DNA of 35,558 nt, taken from positions 1 to 35,558 of the forward strand of contig SWBL01000438.1 of the NCBI GenBank assembly GCA_024195585.1. Direction: 5' to 3'. Under the pieces are notes generated by a model. The model was not told the origin of the DNA. It worked only from the letters and a program-made list of their open reading frames with translations, and did no database searches. This DNA is from Aureobasidium sp. EXF-3400 (lineage: Eukaryota; Ascomycota; Dothideomycetes; Dothideales; Saccotheciaceae). A program made the position numbers and the translations under genes. Shown here one piece after another: positions 1-10,325 of this stretch. Every line of letters begins with the position of its first letter. Positions within the stretch are counted from its first letter, which is position 1.

Positions 1-405
1 TCCACGCCAACATTCAATGGGATGATCTCGGCTATGAGGAAAAAAGGTGCTTCTTCTTCTAATTCAAGCCACAACACAGGCACATATCGTGAGCTTCCGG
101 GTGCTGGCGGCAAAGCCAGCAGTTCGGTTGAGCTCAATACAATTACGCGTACGAGGATGACCAAGATCGAGAGTACGAAGAAAGAGGACGGCCTCCAAGA
201 TACTACATCGACGTCTTGGTGGTGATCTGTAGAGCATGCCGACCACCGGGCGATGACTGGATGGCTTCTATCATAGTCATTGATATGGCCAATTCGCAGT
301 TGTGCCAGCAGCTGGAACAAAGGATCATGCACCCTGTATCTTTGTTACCTGATCCGTCACCCAAGCCATATACTCCAAGATGCGGTTCGTTCAGGTGCTA
401 AGGAC
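1..405 (+). pseudogene. Fragment of an unrecognised protein gene, cut by the window start
   Basis: Two overlapping frames look coding. The frame starting at base 1 is open to 225 and rich in Ser, Gly and Asn. The frame of base 135 is open from there to the stop at 403-405 and begins with a Tyr/Asp/Glu/Arg-rich stretch (EDDQDREYEERGRPPRYYID) followed by a Cys pair. The switch lies between 135 and 225, so this is either two exons or a frameshifted remnant. I do not recognise the family. Low-complexity acidic-aromatic composition is the main argument for coding. The 5' part is outside the window. Confidence 0.25.
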
Positions 406-2575
406 TGATCAATCGCTCACATTGTTGCGTGCCATCCAGAAAATCGCGTCAGTCATGCATTCTTACAGTTCCTGTTGCTCCAGTCTCAACGATCGCACAT
501 ACTTTAGATACATACAATAGCTAGTATCTGTTATGTTTGCGCTCTGGAGATCCAGATGTGAACGCAAGAGATGCTTGCCTCGAAGCTAGTTAATGCAACT
601 GTATGCTGTTTCTAGACAGTTCGCCTACGGAAAGAAGTAGTCCAGCGCAAACAAGTGTCCTCGCCACGAGAATGACAGCCTCAAAACGTCCTTGGGCAGC
701 TCTGAAGATCCACAACCACTACTTCGATCCTCCAGGATCAGTACTAAATGCTGAGGAAAAGCTTTGCAGGCTCTTGATCTGTTTCGTGTTGAAGTTCATC
801 AGAGTTGAGACCAAGCGTTTTGACTGTATCTGATGCTGCGACCGATCTGAAAATTCATGGTTCTATCTGATCCAGCTGTACTTACAGATTCTTGGTCGCG
901 CTGGCATGTCTAGATACCCATGTAGATATAGTAATTGATGGGGATATAGAATGGATATGGAACCTGTCACTCGCACTACTTGCTGGTCTTACCGAATGGA
1001 AAGCTGGACGGGACTAGGTAGAGGCTACATCATCTTACAAGCCGAGACAGATTGACATCGATTCACAGAGAATCATCACCGCTGTAAAGCTGATTTTGCC
1101 ACTTTCGCCTCTTTCCTGCCAGTCTAACGTTGCTTCTAAGCTTCACATCTTATGAAAGCACGCAAGATCCAAGACAAGGTAGATAGCGAGAACATACCAG
1201 AATCTTCCGTGGCAGGCGAAAACCTCTTTGACCTTATAACAAAGTGCTTGGCTTGCCGGTGGCATACTCGGTAGTTCATTCTTTGTCAGTATCTGCAGCA
1301 TAATCATGTCCCTGGAGCTTATCTAATTCAATCACTTTACCGATTGCTAGGTGCTCTAAATCCAACAGGAGTAACTTCTAAGCCTGTTCCGACCAGTCAG
1401 GTCATGGGTTTATTTCAGCATGATTGAGCTCAATGGAAGACGGTATATCGCAAGAGTATCGATCGAGGTCTTGGCAACTTCATCTTCCACGTATTCAGTA
1501 CGAGTAGAGTCTTCCGAACATAAAGACCATGACGGATGATTCCTACTCCAGAAGTGTAGCTCCTGTATTTATAGTTACCCGATGGCATAATCCGATATGG
1601 CTTGGCCTGGAGCGAACATTGAAGAATGCCCGGCAGCTAGTAAATGCCGATTCATCACAACTGTTGTTTACATCTCGAGTTCTTAGACATGTTTCCAATA
1701 GAAACTTTGAATGAACAAAGCAATCATCGAATTTGTACCAGCCTAAGACAAGTCACTTCCTTACAAATACTTATAACAATGTTCTGCATCCGCGTACGCT
1801 CTCTAGAGACATCTCTTGCGGTCACCAAATCAACTCGAAGAGTATCCATGTTTTTTCTCGGCGGTGGAGGTTTGGAACCCATCATCACGTTGCTTGCTAA
1901 GCATGATGGATCGGTAGCAACACATGAGCTCATACCGTGGTGGAGAAGTCTCCAGACGACAAAGAGACCGACAACAGAGCTTGTCAACACTGACGACTAG
2001 GAAGCCTTGCTTCTAATTCAACTTTTGAACATTTCGTAACTACTGCTCGGTAGACCCTTGCATTGCCCGTCATGTTTGTCCCAGGCACCATCACAACTTA
2101 TGAGCTGATGACTGTGCCTATTTCCGTGACTTCCATTTGCGACCTACCTGAGCACTCTTGCGCCCTGTCCGGAACTTGACACGGAAAGTACTATGGCACG
2201 CTAGAGAGCGCGTTTGCCTCTGATAACAGTACTCATCCTTGACAGCAGAACTCGTCTTTGACGGCAGTGTTCATTTTAACGCAGATGGTAGATAGCAATA
2301 ATAGCTTTAAATGTGCTCAGCTATCGTCAAACGCGAAGGTATGTTGTGGCCATCAGCACTTGGCGAGCAAACCTTTGTTAGTCATGACATAAGGCGGATT
2401 GCTTGACGCCTTCGACAGACATACCTTATTCTAGCGTCCGTTGTGGACGACATCAGACAGTTGCATTGAGCAGCGCTCAATGACTGATGACATTATAACG
2501 ACTCCCGTCATCATGAGATGCTGTACCTCGTGGCACCAGAGAGACTGAGAGTACGTACCAATCTCCCTAGCCGCA
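406..2575. other. Long stretch without a supportable gene
   Basis: Short open frames occur but none is convincing. A 40-codon frame at about 1158-1280 (+) starts MKARKIQDKVDSENI and is coding-like. Frames at 1529-1714 and 1644-2000 (+) overlap, the second ending GSVATHELIPWWRSL..; they could be one decayed gene. No splice pair joins them and no family is recognised. Confidence 0.4.
2227..2284. repeat. Degenerate 19-bp tandem repeat, three units
   Basis: Units start at 2227, 2246 and 2265, each beginning CAG and containing a TCAT/TCGT..TTGAC/TTAAC core. Divergence between units is visible, so the array is old. Confidence 0.6.
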
Positions 2576-3805
2576 TCACGAGCGGGTTATGTTGCGCGCG
2601 CAATTCGTAGCGAGCCATTCCCTTTGCAGTTCGATGGTGGATTCACCATTCTGCAGTGAGGGACCGATTGAGGCGCTATGGTGGATCAACCCATCGTCGA
2701 ACCCGTCACTGTTCGTAAGGCTGACGCTGGGAACCGTTGATTCGAGCGACGAGTCGCTAGCGGAAGACAGAGTTCTTTGTCTCTTTGTCACTGCGTCTTG
2801 GTATGTAGTATCGCGGCCCTCTTTTGGTGACGTTGTGCTGTCGAAGTGATGTCCAAGCTCATCACGGCCGGCCCAGGTTGTCTCGTCCGTGTTGCCATTC
2901 TTCAGAGCGGACCGAGCGGACCGAGCGGACCGGGACTGATGACCATGGCGTAGGGCGAAGACAGTCCTGGCAAAACTCTGGTATGAGGCACGCAACTCGC
3001 ATTCCAAGGGACGGGTGGTGACGTTGTGATATAGGGCGACCTGATCGGCGACTGGCTTGAGGAAGTGAGCGACGAAAGTGCCGGGGCACTTGGGGAAGAA
3101 GATCCAGCTTCCATCCGAGAAAGTGTGACGGAGGTTAGCGTCGAGATACACGCACTCAACAGCATTGGGGCTCGAGGAGCGTACAGTCGGAACGAGACTC
3201 TGATCGGATACATGCGTGTCGTTGCCAAAACAGCCCAGATTGCTTTTCCCAGACAATAGGGGGCAGGGCATCACGGCAGTGCTGTGGTTGCTGAGTCGAC
3301 ATGTTTTGCCGCGAGACGGTACGCTAGGAGCATATCCTACTTGTCCAGCGCAAGACGCAGCGTCGGATACATGATCCTGCTCCAGCCAGGTCCAGGCGGA
3401 CGGCAGCGAGAGCGGATCGTGCCAGAGGTCGAAGGTCGGGACGATAGGATAATCATCTTCGCCTGGGACATGGTAGAAATAAGCCTCGGGTCGTGCAGGA
3501 AGCAAGTCGTCATGTTTCATGGTGAGGCGCTGGCCCGAGGCATCCGTAAATCGAGACAGATAGCCGTCATGGCGGTTGCCAGCGATGACGGCGCAAGCAT
3601 TGTGGACCAGACCAAAATGTACAGCTCCGTCTCTGTGGTCCCAGGCAGACAGGCTGATGAGAACTTCGTGGGTGCGCGGATGACAGACATGTAGCTTGTA
3701 ATCAGGGAGTGGTCCGCAACGTAGGAAGTTGTATTCATGCGGAAGTGGCGGTGGGAAGACGTCGCTAGGTTGACGAAGCACTATCGAGCCTGTAAGTTCA
3801 GCCAT
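2576..3805 (-). CDS. Fungal HNH-nuclease-family protein with degraded active-site region
   Basis: A single-exon frame of 409 residues. The first in-frame ATG is at 3805 (MAELTGSIVL); the frame upstream of it has no other ATG. Residues about 50-140 carry the N-terminal half I associate with fungal proteins ending in an HNH_2-type domain: HNACAVIAGNRHDGYLSRF, a LLP..YFYHVP stretch and YPIVPTFDLW. Residues about 180-280 correspond to the HNH part, starting CRLSNH and ending with FVAHFL..LYHNV. In the family the core reads C-x-x-(T/S)-x-H..A-H-(L/I)-x-P..N..L-H-x-x-F-D. Here the A-H-L-V-P position is VMPCPLL with no His, and the later L-H reads L-R-H (DANLRHTFSD). So the fold is recognisable but catalytic residues look lost. 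The C-terminal 130 residues are Ser/Asp-rich and probably disordered, including an RSARSARSA run. Probably a pseudoenzyme or a gene in early decay. A second, dead copy lies at 20495-21561. Confidence 0.7.
   Translation of the reverse strand: MAELTGSIVLRQPSDVFPPPLPHEYNFLRCGPLPDYKLHVCHPRTHEVLISLSAWDHRDGAVHFGLVHNACAVIAGNRHDGYLSRFTDASGQRLTMKHDDLLPARPEAYFYHVPGEDDYPIVPTFDLWHDPLSLPSAWTWLEQDHVSDAASCAGQVGYAPSVPSRGKTCRLSNHSTAVMPCPLLSGKSNLGCFGNDTHVSDQSLVPTVRSSSPNAVECVYLDANLRHTFSDGSWIFFPKCPGTFVAHFLKPVADQVALYHNVTTRPLECELRASYQSFARTVFALRHGHQSRSARSARSALKNGNTDETTWAGRDELGHHFDSTTSPKEGRDTTYQDAVTKRQRTLSSASDSSLESTVPSVSLTNSDGFDDGLIHHSASIGPSLQNGESTIELQREWLATNCARNITRS
2905..2931. repeat. Three exact 9-bp units inside the HNH-family gene
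   Basis: GAGCGGACC is repeated at 2905, 2914 and 2923 and encodes the RSA triplet run on the minus strand. The repeat keeps the frame, so the array can change length without breaking the gene. Confidence 0.85.
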
Positions 3806-4552
3806 GCTGTGCGTGTCGACAGCCTTAACGATCACAGTAGACCTGCTCCACTTCTTGCCCGTCACATGTTGACTTGTTGTTTTTAGGTCGCGTCGAGTGA
3901 ATTCCAGATTTGGCAGGCTGACTTGCTTGGCACATCACCCCGCAACACGTATCCGCGTGTCGCGTCGCACCACACGACGTGACCCGCACGCCGGCAAGTC
4001 TGTGCAAATTTTTACTCCATCTCAACACTCGCTGCGCAGATGACCCTGGCACATATCTGAGTAATATTTTTCGAGTGATAAGACATGAAACTTGTTATAT
4101 CCTAGCCCTCACATGTTTTGGCTCTACTCTGGACTGCTTCAAACGCAAACAGGGATTATTAAAGTGCTCGTGTAGCTTCGAAATGGCTGTAGAGTGTCTC
4201 GTAGTAGATCGGAAGTTCGGAATGGCTATTCAAACAAGAAACCCTATTAGTCTTCTCGGCTCTGATACACAATCTTCGATGTAGCCATTCCAGCAGGTAG
4301 TCTGCTAACCTGGGCAATCGAGGTTGTCTAAATTCTTCAGCCAAAAGAAACCGAGCCCCGAGAGTTGAATCCATCCGCTTCTAATAAGGAACTACAAAGA
4401 GTGATGATGATTTTGATAATGAGTACATACTTTGTCGACTAAATGGAAATGATATGTTAGGTGTAACAACCGCTCCTTCGAAGTCTTGAGGAAACGTCAA
4501 ACAGCATACAGCAACGAAATACCTGATTGAATTGATCGTTAGGGCTCTCGGC
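3806..4552. other. No gene seen
   Basis: Only short overlapping frames of noise-like composition. The first 150 bases are presumably the promoter of the minus-strand HNH-family gene; no TATA box or other site stands out. Confidence 0.4.
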
Positions 4553-4786
4553 TTAATGTCCGATACGATCTCTTTCTGATAGCATCTTGGAGGCAATAAG
4601 CTTGTCCTGATCTAGTACTGTGCCACCAAACCTTTTGCAAGCATCGAGCACAATCTGAGCATTTAAGCGTGTGAACAGACTCGGCGTATTGTGGTAGCTC
4701 TTAGTGTCCTCGGACTCAGAACCGGCTGCACTATGCGTCATTCTCTTGATTACTGCCAGTTCGTTTGGTTGACTACAGAATGTCAT
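4553..4786 (-). pseudogene. Coding-like fragment, possibly the 3' part of the broken gene upstream
   Basis: From the ATG at 4786 the frame reads MTFCSQPNELAVIKRM, then an acidic Ser-rich linker, then a helical stretch LNAQIVLDACKRFGG and ends at a TAA after SERDRIGH. Reading through that TAA continues sensibly for about 12 codons. I do not recognise it. It is on the same strand as, and downstream of, the pieces at 4899-5175 and 5238-6499, so it may be their last segment. Confidence 0.25.
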
Positions 4787-4898
4787 GTCACCATCAGAAT
4801 CTAGTATCGTCAACCATGATATCAGTTCAAGAATTTCATATTCAACAAAATTTTATACTTGTGATGGGTGCGTCAGGTTTCGCAACCAGCTGTGCAGA

Positions 4899-5175
4899 CT
4901 AAGCTGTTGTCTGGCTATCGAGCAGAGTAGCCAATGTGCGAGCACGCGCAACGTGATACAAGTCTACGTTCATGTTGTCTAGAGCACCGCCAATTAGGAG
5001 AAGCTGAGTAACGCATGTGTAGTGAGCATACGGCCAGCGTTTCCACAGCTCCACGAGCCAAGCTACAACATTCTGCGAGCACAAGATATAAGGGACTTGT
5101 TGTGCAGAAACACGCCTTATGATATTGTAGCTATGGCTGAGAAAAAGTGAGAAGTAGCCACGTTGACAGGAGATT
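4899..5175 (-). pseudogene. Coding-like segment resembling a fungal transcription-factor middle region
   Basis: A frame without any start ATG is open for about 90 codons and ends with TAG. It reads as a helical domain: CSQNVVAWLVELWKRWPYAH, then TQLLLIGGALDN, then VARARTLATLLDS. The spacing of a W-x-R-W-P-Y motif followed by two helices recalls the middle homology region of fungal Zn2Cys6 regulators, but this is a resemblance only. Lack of a start suggests an internal or last exon, or a remnant. It lies 60 bases below the segment ending at 5238 on the same strand. Confidence 0.35.
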
Positions 5176-5237
5176 CAGGCACTTAAGCGGTTGATATATC
5201 CACGTTATGCGCACGAGTCAACAACAGTCCATGAGCG

Positions 5238-6499
5238 TCACGTACTCGGAACACATGCACTAGCAGGTAGGCACGTATTCGAAAAAACAAAGGGTGCGGC
5301 CAATGTGGCTGGAGATACTGCATTACCGACGGTTGCCGAAACACACTTACGACGACGATGTGAGGACAATCTTTCAAAAGCCGTGGAGTGTGCTTCCTCA
5401 TGTATAGGGACAGCAGCATGTACGGAAGAAGGCTCGACCTTCCCAGCTATAGCGTGTGCTTCCGGCGAGAACGATCTCATTGTGGAGCCCAATAGGCAAT
5501 CGTCGAATTCGGGGTATCGGCATACTCGAAAGCGATGTTGGTCGCGTGTGTGATCGTATCGGCGTCTCTTGCTGGGGAAAACGCAGGCCTTTTTCTGCCT
5601 ACGACAGTTTCCAGTCACTGGATCTCCCGGGCCGGCTTCTATTCGGGGAGCAAATAGTCCTCTTTCGTAAGGTAGAGGTGCCGCATGATCCCGTTTGCGT
5701 TTTAGTGATCTCGGTTTTGCGTGATTGTTGTCCTCTTCCGTATCGTCTGAAGCGTCATGCAGTCCTTGGAGTTTTCAACAGCCAATCGTCGCGCTGTGGC
5801 CTTCAGGAGAGAACCGGCTATACTCAATTTTGGGACCACTGATATCGTCCTTCTCTTTCAAAGACCTTCAGCCTTGAGGAGAGCCTGTTAAACCCAGGAA
5901 TCGTGGCTGGTACAAAGATCGAAAGAAGAGGCTTCGGACAAAGTCTTCAGCTTGCGCAGCGTTGATGCTGCATCTGAGGAAAGCTTACCCATAGAAGGGT
6001 ATTGTGGCATCATCACCCAGCTCTTGTTCGTCTTGGTTTTGAAGCTCATGCGCAACAGCCGGGACTTCCGACCCTCAGGTTGCATTTTGGCAACTTCTGT
6101 AACGAGTTCCTTGGGGACAGTGTGATCGGAAAGAAGCCAGCTGGCCGGGTCGTACACATCGAGCTTGAGGGATTCGGCCGGAAGGCAAAGGAGAAAGAGG
6201 CGGTGCTTTTTGACGCGTGTCATCCGAACACGTTATGTCAAGGTAACGAGCAGCTGATTCGATGTTTCGTCGAAGCCAACCCAGAGACGGAGACTGTTCC
6301 TAAAGCTTTGATCGGCGGATGGCTTGCCTAGGAAGCAACGGTCAGTTTCGGTGTATGTGGCTTGGCCTGGAGATGGAAAAAGGGCAACGGCAGGTTTTCC
6401 CGCTACAATCCACTTGAGATCCGGGCAGCCGACGACGCTTCGATCCAGGAGTTGTATGTCTTTTGGGACTGTCATCACAAGATTGCAGCCGTAGCTCTT
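5238..6499 (-). pseudogene. Decayed or multi-exon gene of an unnamed ascomycete family
   Basis: Three consecutive coding blocks on the minus strand. Block 1 (6499 to about 6236) starts right after an intron end: branch-like GCTAAC at 6517-6512 and CAG at 6502-6500; it reads KSYGCNLVMTVPKDIQLLD, then DLKWIVAGKPAVALFP. Block 2 continues in the same frame after an in-frame TAA at 6235-6233 and reads HRLFLLCLPAESLKLDVYD, then TNKSWVMMPQYPSMGKLSS and LSEASSFDLCTSHDSW, ending near 5888. Block 3 is in another frame, from about 5852 (KDDISGPKIEYSRFSPEG) through a TGA at 5777-5775 to 5238, with basic runs (SLKRKRD, SKRRR) typical of a nuclear protein. The first two blocks recall a conserved unnamed fungal protein. 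Introns of about 41-42 nt could remove some stops but lack good signals, so I favour a broken gene. The 5' exon upstream of 6500 was not found. Confidence 0.5.
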
Positions 6500-6517
6500 C
6501 TGTGAGGATTGTTAGCA

Positions 6518-7424
6518 ATGGCTAGGTCGAGCGCTTTCTACTTGACCCGCCCGATCTAAACAATCGTGCGAACCCGCCCACCCAGGCTTCGAACGGTCGT
6601 GTAGAGCAGCCTTGACTCTTGAGATGACGGGGTGCGACCTGGAATGAGGAGGAGGAGGAGGTGTGCAATGTGACCTAGGTTGTGACGAACAGACAGATTG
6701 AGACAAGTTGAGGATTTGACACGACCACCGCAAACGTTGAAAGGCAAAAGGCTACGTCGGTCAAAGTGAACAGCTCTGGCGCGCACAGTAGCTGACACAA
6801 CCGAGCAGGATCTATTGCACAAACAACTGGAGTGATTGCGACGATGCGCTATCAGCCACTGATACGAACGGGTGACCGACTCTACAGAAGAGTTGACCAC
6901 GACGATGTAAAACGGTACAAGATTATTCTCATCTGCCAAGCTCAGATGCGACAACTCGGTCAAGCAGTGGTGGCAAAGATCCGAGGATGGAATGAAATGC
7001 ACAGTATAAGGAGAAAGGAAGGGATGGGATGACGCGACGCGAAGACGCTCCTCGTTGCTCAGAACGATGAATCGGCCGAATATTACCCGATGTCCCATCT
7101 TTGTCTGGCCACCAAAAGCAAGCGTCGTTCCACGAACGGGCCCTACGTGAAATGCATGAGCGTGACAAGGTGCAATATCACAAGTTGGAAAACCACAAGC
7201 GAGTTAAGTCAGCATGGTCACTTGCGCGAAGATCCAACATCTCGGCAAGCAGCTACAGCGTATGTTGCTCAAGCGGCTCCTCAACGTCGCTCTTCTTGAC
7301 GAGCAGTAGTAAAGAACAGCGATGCTTTTGCGAACCTTCCAACGCCAATGCGCACATGCTGCTTGCGCGGACTGACATTGACAGGTCGGGCGACCCGCTC
7401 GTTACGACCAAGCAGCACCTCTAG
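6518..7424. other. No clear gene; probable intron and missing 5' exon of the minus-strand gene
   Basis: A minus frame 6556-7098 is open but low-complexity (Ser, Leu, Arg, Val) and looks like noise. A GAG-type trinucleotide run sits at about 6645-6660. A plus frame at 7071-7200 reads FHERALREMHERDKVQYHK and is coding-like for 40 residues, then loses sense. Confidence 0.3.
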
Positions 7425-7814
7425 TCGCGCCACCGCCGTCTCTTATACCTTGTTGTTCTCACCGTATCCACCAGCCTCAATGTCCGCGCGCCCACCTACT
7501 GGACCGTTTCGTACGACAATGTCCCCTCGACCCTAGCTGTCGAGCAGCTCAACGACTCGGGCTCTGTCGCGACGCACGCTCTCCGCGCATTTCGTTCGGT
7601 CTCGGTGTCGCCGACTACAGTTGCGACATTTGTCCTGGCCCTGTTCGAGACCCAGATTCCCCTCTTGCGGCTGTGTTTTTGCAAAAAAGATTATGCCCTT
7701 TGTCTAGAGTCTCTCGTCTTGACATCTACACAAGCCAGCATCTCTAAACCGCCGACCTGTGAAGAGTCTAAGATCCTAGATCTGTCGAGCTTAGGCTACT
7801 TTACAACCTCTTAG
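7425..7814 (+). pseudogene. Open coding-like stretch without a start codon
   Basis: Open for 129 codons from a TAG at 7422-7424 to the TAG at 7812-7814. Third codon positions are strongly C/G-biased for the first 80 codons, as in expressed fungal genes, and unlike surrounding DNA. It reads LLYLVVLTVSTSLNVRAP, TYWTVSYDNVPSTLAVEQL and TTVATFVLALFETQIPLL, suggesting one or two membrane-proximal hydrophobic segments. No ATG in frame at the beginning, so it is an internal/last exon or a fragment. Not recognised. Confidence 0.3.
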
Positions 7815-8072
7815 GTCATCTGTACGCTTTCTGCTTAGGCTTTCGCAACACCTCACTCGACTCCCGGGCAATTCTTCGACCCCATACTTCTGCTTGATGA
7901 CAAGACTAGCTGCTCGAATTTCCACCGCAGCATAGGAATCCATGCCATAGAGTTTCACCGCCTTTTGGCACCCCATTATTTTCTGGACGGGCAAGCTCGG
8001 TGACCACCGGAGTCTGGTCTTGCAGCAACGACACAACTCCTCTGGCTTGACCCATTTGGAGCCGGTGACCAT
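7791..8072 (-). CDS. Small hypothetical protein with a zinc-ribbon-like CxxC start
   Basis: A 93-residue frame with an ATG at 8072. It begins MVTGSKWVKPEELCRCCKTR and continues with a conserved-looking helix YGMDSYAAVEIRAASLVIKQ. The CRCC pair near residue 15 and a second Cys near residue 34 could bind one metal, but the usual second CxxC of a zinc ribbon is missing. A possible donor (GTGAGG) lies in the tail, so the true C-terminus may differ. It overlaps the end of the plus-strand stretch 7425-7814 by 24 bases. Confidence 0.35.
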   Translation of the reverse strand: MVTGSKWVKPEELCRCCKTRLRWSPSLPVQKIMGCQKAVKLYGMDSYAAVEIRAASLVIKQKYGVEELPGSRVRCCESLSRKRTDDLRGCKVA

Positions 8073-8263
8073 ATCTCAAACGTTCGGTCCTTACATGTTA
8101 TATCTGCAGTCTTGGACCTAGCTGGACTTTGCCTAGACTTTGTGTTCCCGCGCTTAATCGGTCGACAATCGAGGGCCAGTAAAGAGTAGTACACCACTTT
8201 CTACACAATCTAAATTTCCGTTTGGTGGTAGTAGTGAATAGAAGAGGCATTTGTAATGGTGAC

Positions 8264-8308
8264 AGGCAACGCAAGACGAGGCAACGCAAGACGAGGCAAC
8301 GCAAGACG
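8264..8308. repeat. Exact 15-bp tandem repeat, three units
   Basis: AGGCAACGCAAGACG is repeated without change at 8264, 8279 and 8294. Perfect identity implies recent expansion. No convincing gene covers it. Confidence 0.9.
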
Positions 8309-9799
8309 AAACAAAAGCTCGCACAGCGGCGACAGGCTAAACCTAGACTCGAACATTCACTAGGCTTGCAGCTCTTCGCCTGCAGTCCGGTCGCCTCTCT
8401 AGCCAAGCTCGCGTGGCATCCAACCATTGCGTATACCTCACAGGAGCGCATGATGCCGTGTCACAGTCTACCATCTTCGCTCAAAGGAACCGAATCTAGG
8501 CTGCTCTTAATTTAGAGAAAGCCTGGATGCGAGGGTGAGTTTGCATGTGTCCATCACTGCGGGTCGGCGTGTAATGTCTCTTCTGCTTCGGCGACCGATC
8601 CTTATCTCATCTACTAATCGCTCTTGCCGGCATCCAAAGCCTTTCCGTACAGCGCTTGCCTTGTGCTCTGCCCGGTCTTGCTCTGTGTGACCGCTTCCAC
8701 ACTCCGTTGCTCTGCCTCGTCCTAGTCAGACTCGAATGCCCCTGCGAACATGGCAAACCAGTCCGGAATTGAACCGCTTGGATCAGATCTCTGCTAGAGA
8801 GCACGTTGCCGCTGATCATAGATGGTTCTGCTATCATATCTCTCTTCGAAGAGAGTTCTGTAGGTCTATTAAAGTGTCTAAGTCAACCATCTGAGGCGGG
8901 CAGAACCGGTAGGTACTTTGAAACATGGATTGGTTGGGCACGAGAACTTTTAACCACCTTCACCCCCAACCAAACGTAAGGACGCTGGGCTAAGTGCTTG
9001 TGCTAGGATCAATGACAAAACAGGCAAGAGTCTATGCAATGAATCAATCCTCATCACAGTCCTCTACCAGTCAATCGACTTTCTTTAGAGGCGAAAGGCG
9101 CTACAGGAATGCAATGACCCCTGAATGGCTAGTAATAGACGTGCAACAAGACTACAGAGGAGCTGATCAGTCACGACATTGAGTTCCAACTCTGTGTCAA
9201 CAGATGGGTCTCAAGACATCATAGGCCTCGTCTACCCGGAGCGTGCAGTATCGTGGCGAGCTGGAGTTGGCTATGAGTATAAAATCACTCGCAAAGCTTC
9301 TCCGCTACCTCTCGATGCCACGAAAAGCCGGGCCTACAGTCTTCACGGTATTGTTAAGTTTGGTATCATACCTGTTGCTAACAGAAACATCCATTGCTAC
9401 TTCTGCTGGGTGCCGCATGTGGATCCTGGCTGGAATTCTTGTGATTGGCCTGACTTCGAGCGACATTTTTTAATCTGTGTTTTGTTTAGTCCACCCTGCT
9501 CGTAGCCAGAAATGACGGACTGAACATGTGATCGACGCCTGCTTGCACTCTAGCGAAATAGTCATGTTCCAGCAAGCCGCCTCTAATGAAAACCCACGTT
9601 GAAATTCGATCGTCGGCGAGTTTCGCGCTCTCATATATAGAGCAAGAGACCCCACGTACCTGACAGGATTAACGATTCTCGTGACCAACCCCGACTCATC
9701 TATGACATTGAGCTAGATGTCCAAGATCTTGAGATTAGAACATGTAGATCTCTCTTATCAGAAATAGTTAGTATCGTCTGTCCATGATTCTCAAATATC
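8309..9799. other. No supportable gene, one weak small membrane ORF
   Basis: Mostly short overlapping frames. From an ATG at 9273 to 9473 (+) a 66-residue frame reads MSIKSLAKLLRYLSM, then two hydrophobic segments (VFTVLLSLVSYLLL and WILAGILVIGL), which could be a tiny two-pass membrane protein; nothing else supports it. Confidence 0.3.
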
Positions 9800-9854
9800 G
9801 TTGCACTTCTGTTGCACTTCTGTTGCACTTTTGTTGCACTTTTGTTGCACTTTT
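9800..9854. repeat. 11-bp tandem repeat, five units
   Basis: GTTGCACTTYT is repeated at 9800, 9811, 9822, 9833 and 9844; the first two units carry C and the last three T at position 10. The T/C split suggests stepwise expansion of a variant unit. Confidence 0.9.
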
Positions 9855-9870
9855 ATTGTGCCTGTCCTAA

Positions 9871-9892
9871 ACTTCTCCCACACTTCTCCCAC
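9871..9892. repeat. Second short 11-bp tandem duplication
   Basis: ACTTCTCCCAC occurs twice in tandem just 16 bases after the GTTGCACTT array. Same period, different unit. Confidence 0.8.
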
Positions 9893-10325
9893 ACTTACAT
9901 TACGCTCATATGAGATGCAGCTATAGCGGGTATGAAGAGATGCTCCGCAACATGAATCTTATATACAGACAATCTGATTTGTCTGATTGGACGCTAAAAA
10001 CAAGAGCTAGATATTCTTCACTTTTCTCATCTACAGGCGTGCGTTCAATCAATTTGGTACCTTGCACAGTCAAAGTCACATACTTGAAGCTCTGGTCTAA
10101 GCATCTTCGACCTTGCTGAGCTCTTCGTACATATGATAGCATCGTATATGAATCTCCAAAGCCGCAAAACAAGCCAAAAGATCACGACTTGATACAAACA
10201 AGCGCGCCTAGAGAAACGATCTTGTGTTAATCAATACACATATCGATACAATCAACGAGTTCGACAGAAACGCCAGACCATGAGCGGTTCTGCCACTTTT
10301 AGAATCGTCAAAGTTGGAAATTAAA
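9893..10325. other. No gene; 3' flank of the SAP-WGR gene
   Basis: A minus frame 9921-10172 is open but starts inside noise. A branch-like GATTAAC and TCTAG acceptor around 10210-10240 (minus) leave open a further 3' exon of the SAP-WGR gene, but no coding continuation was found. Confidence 0.3.
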
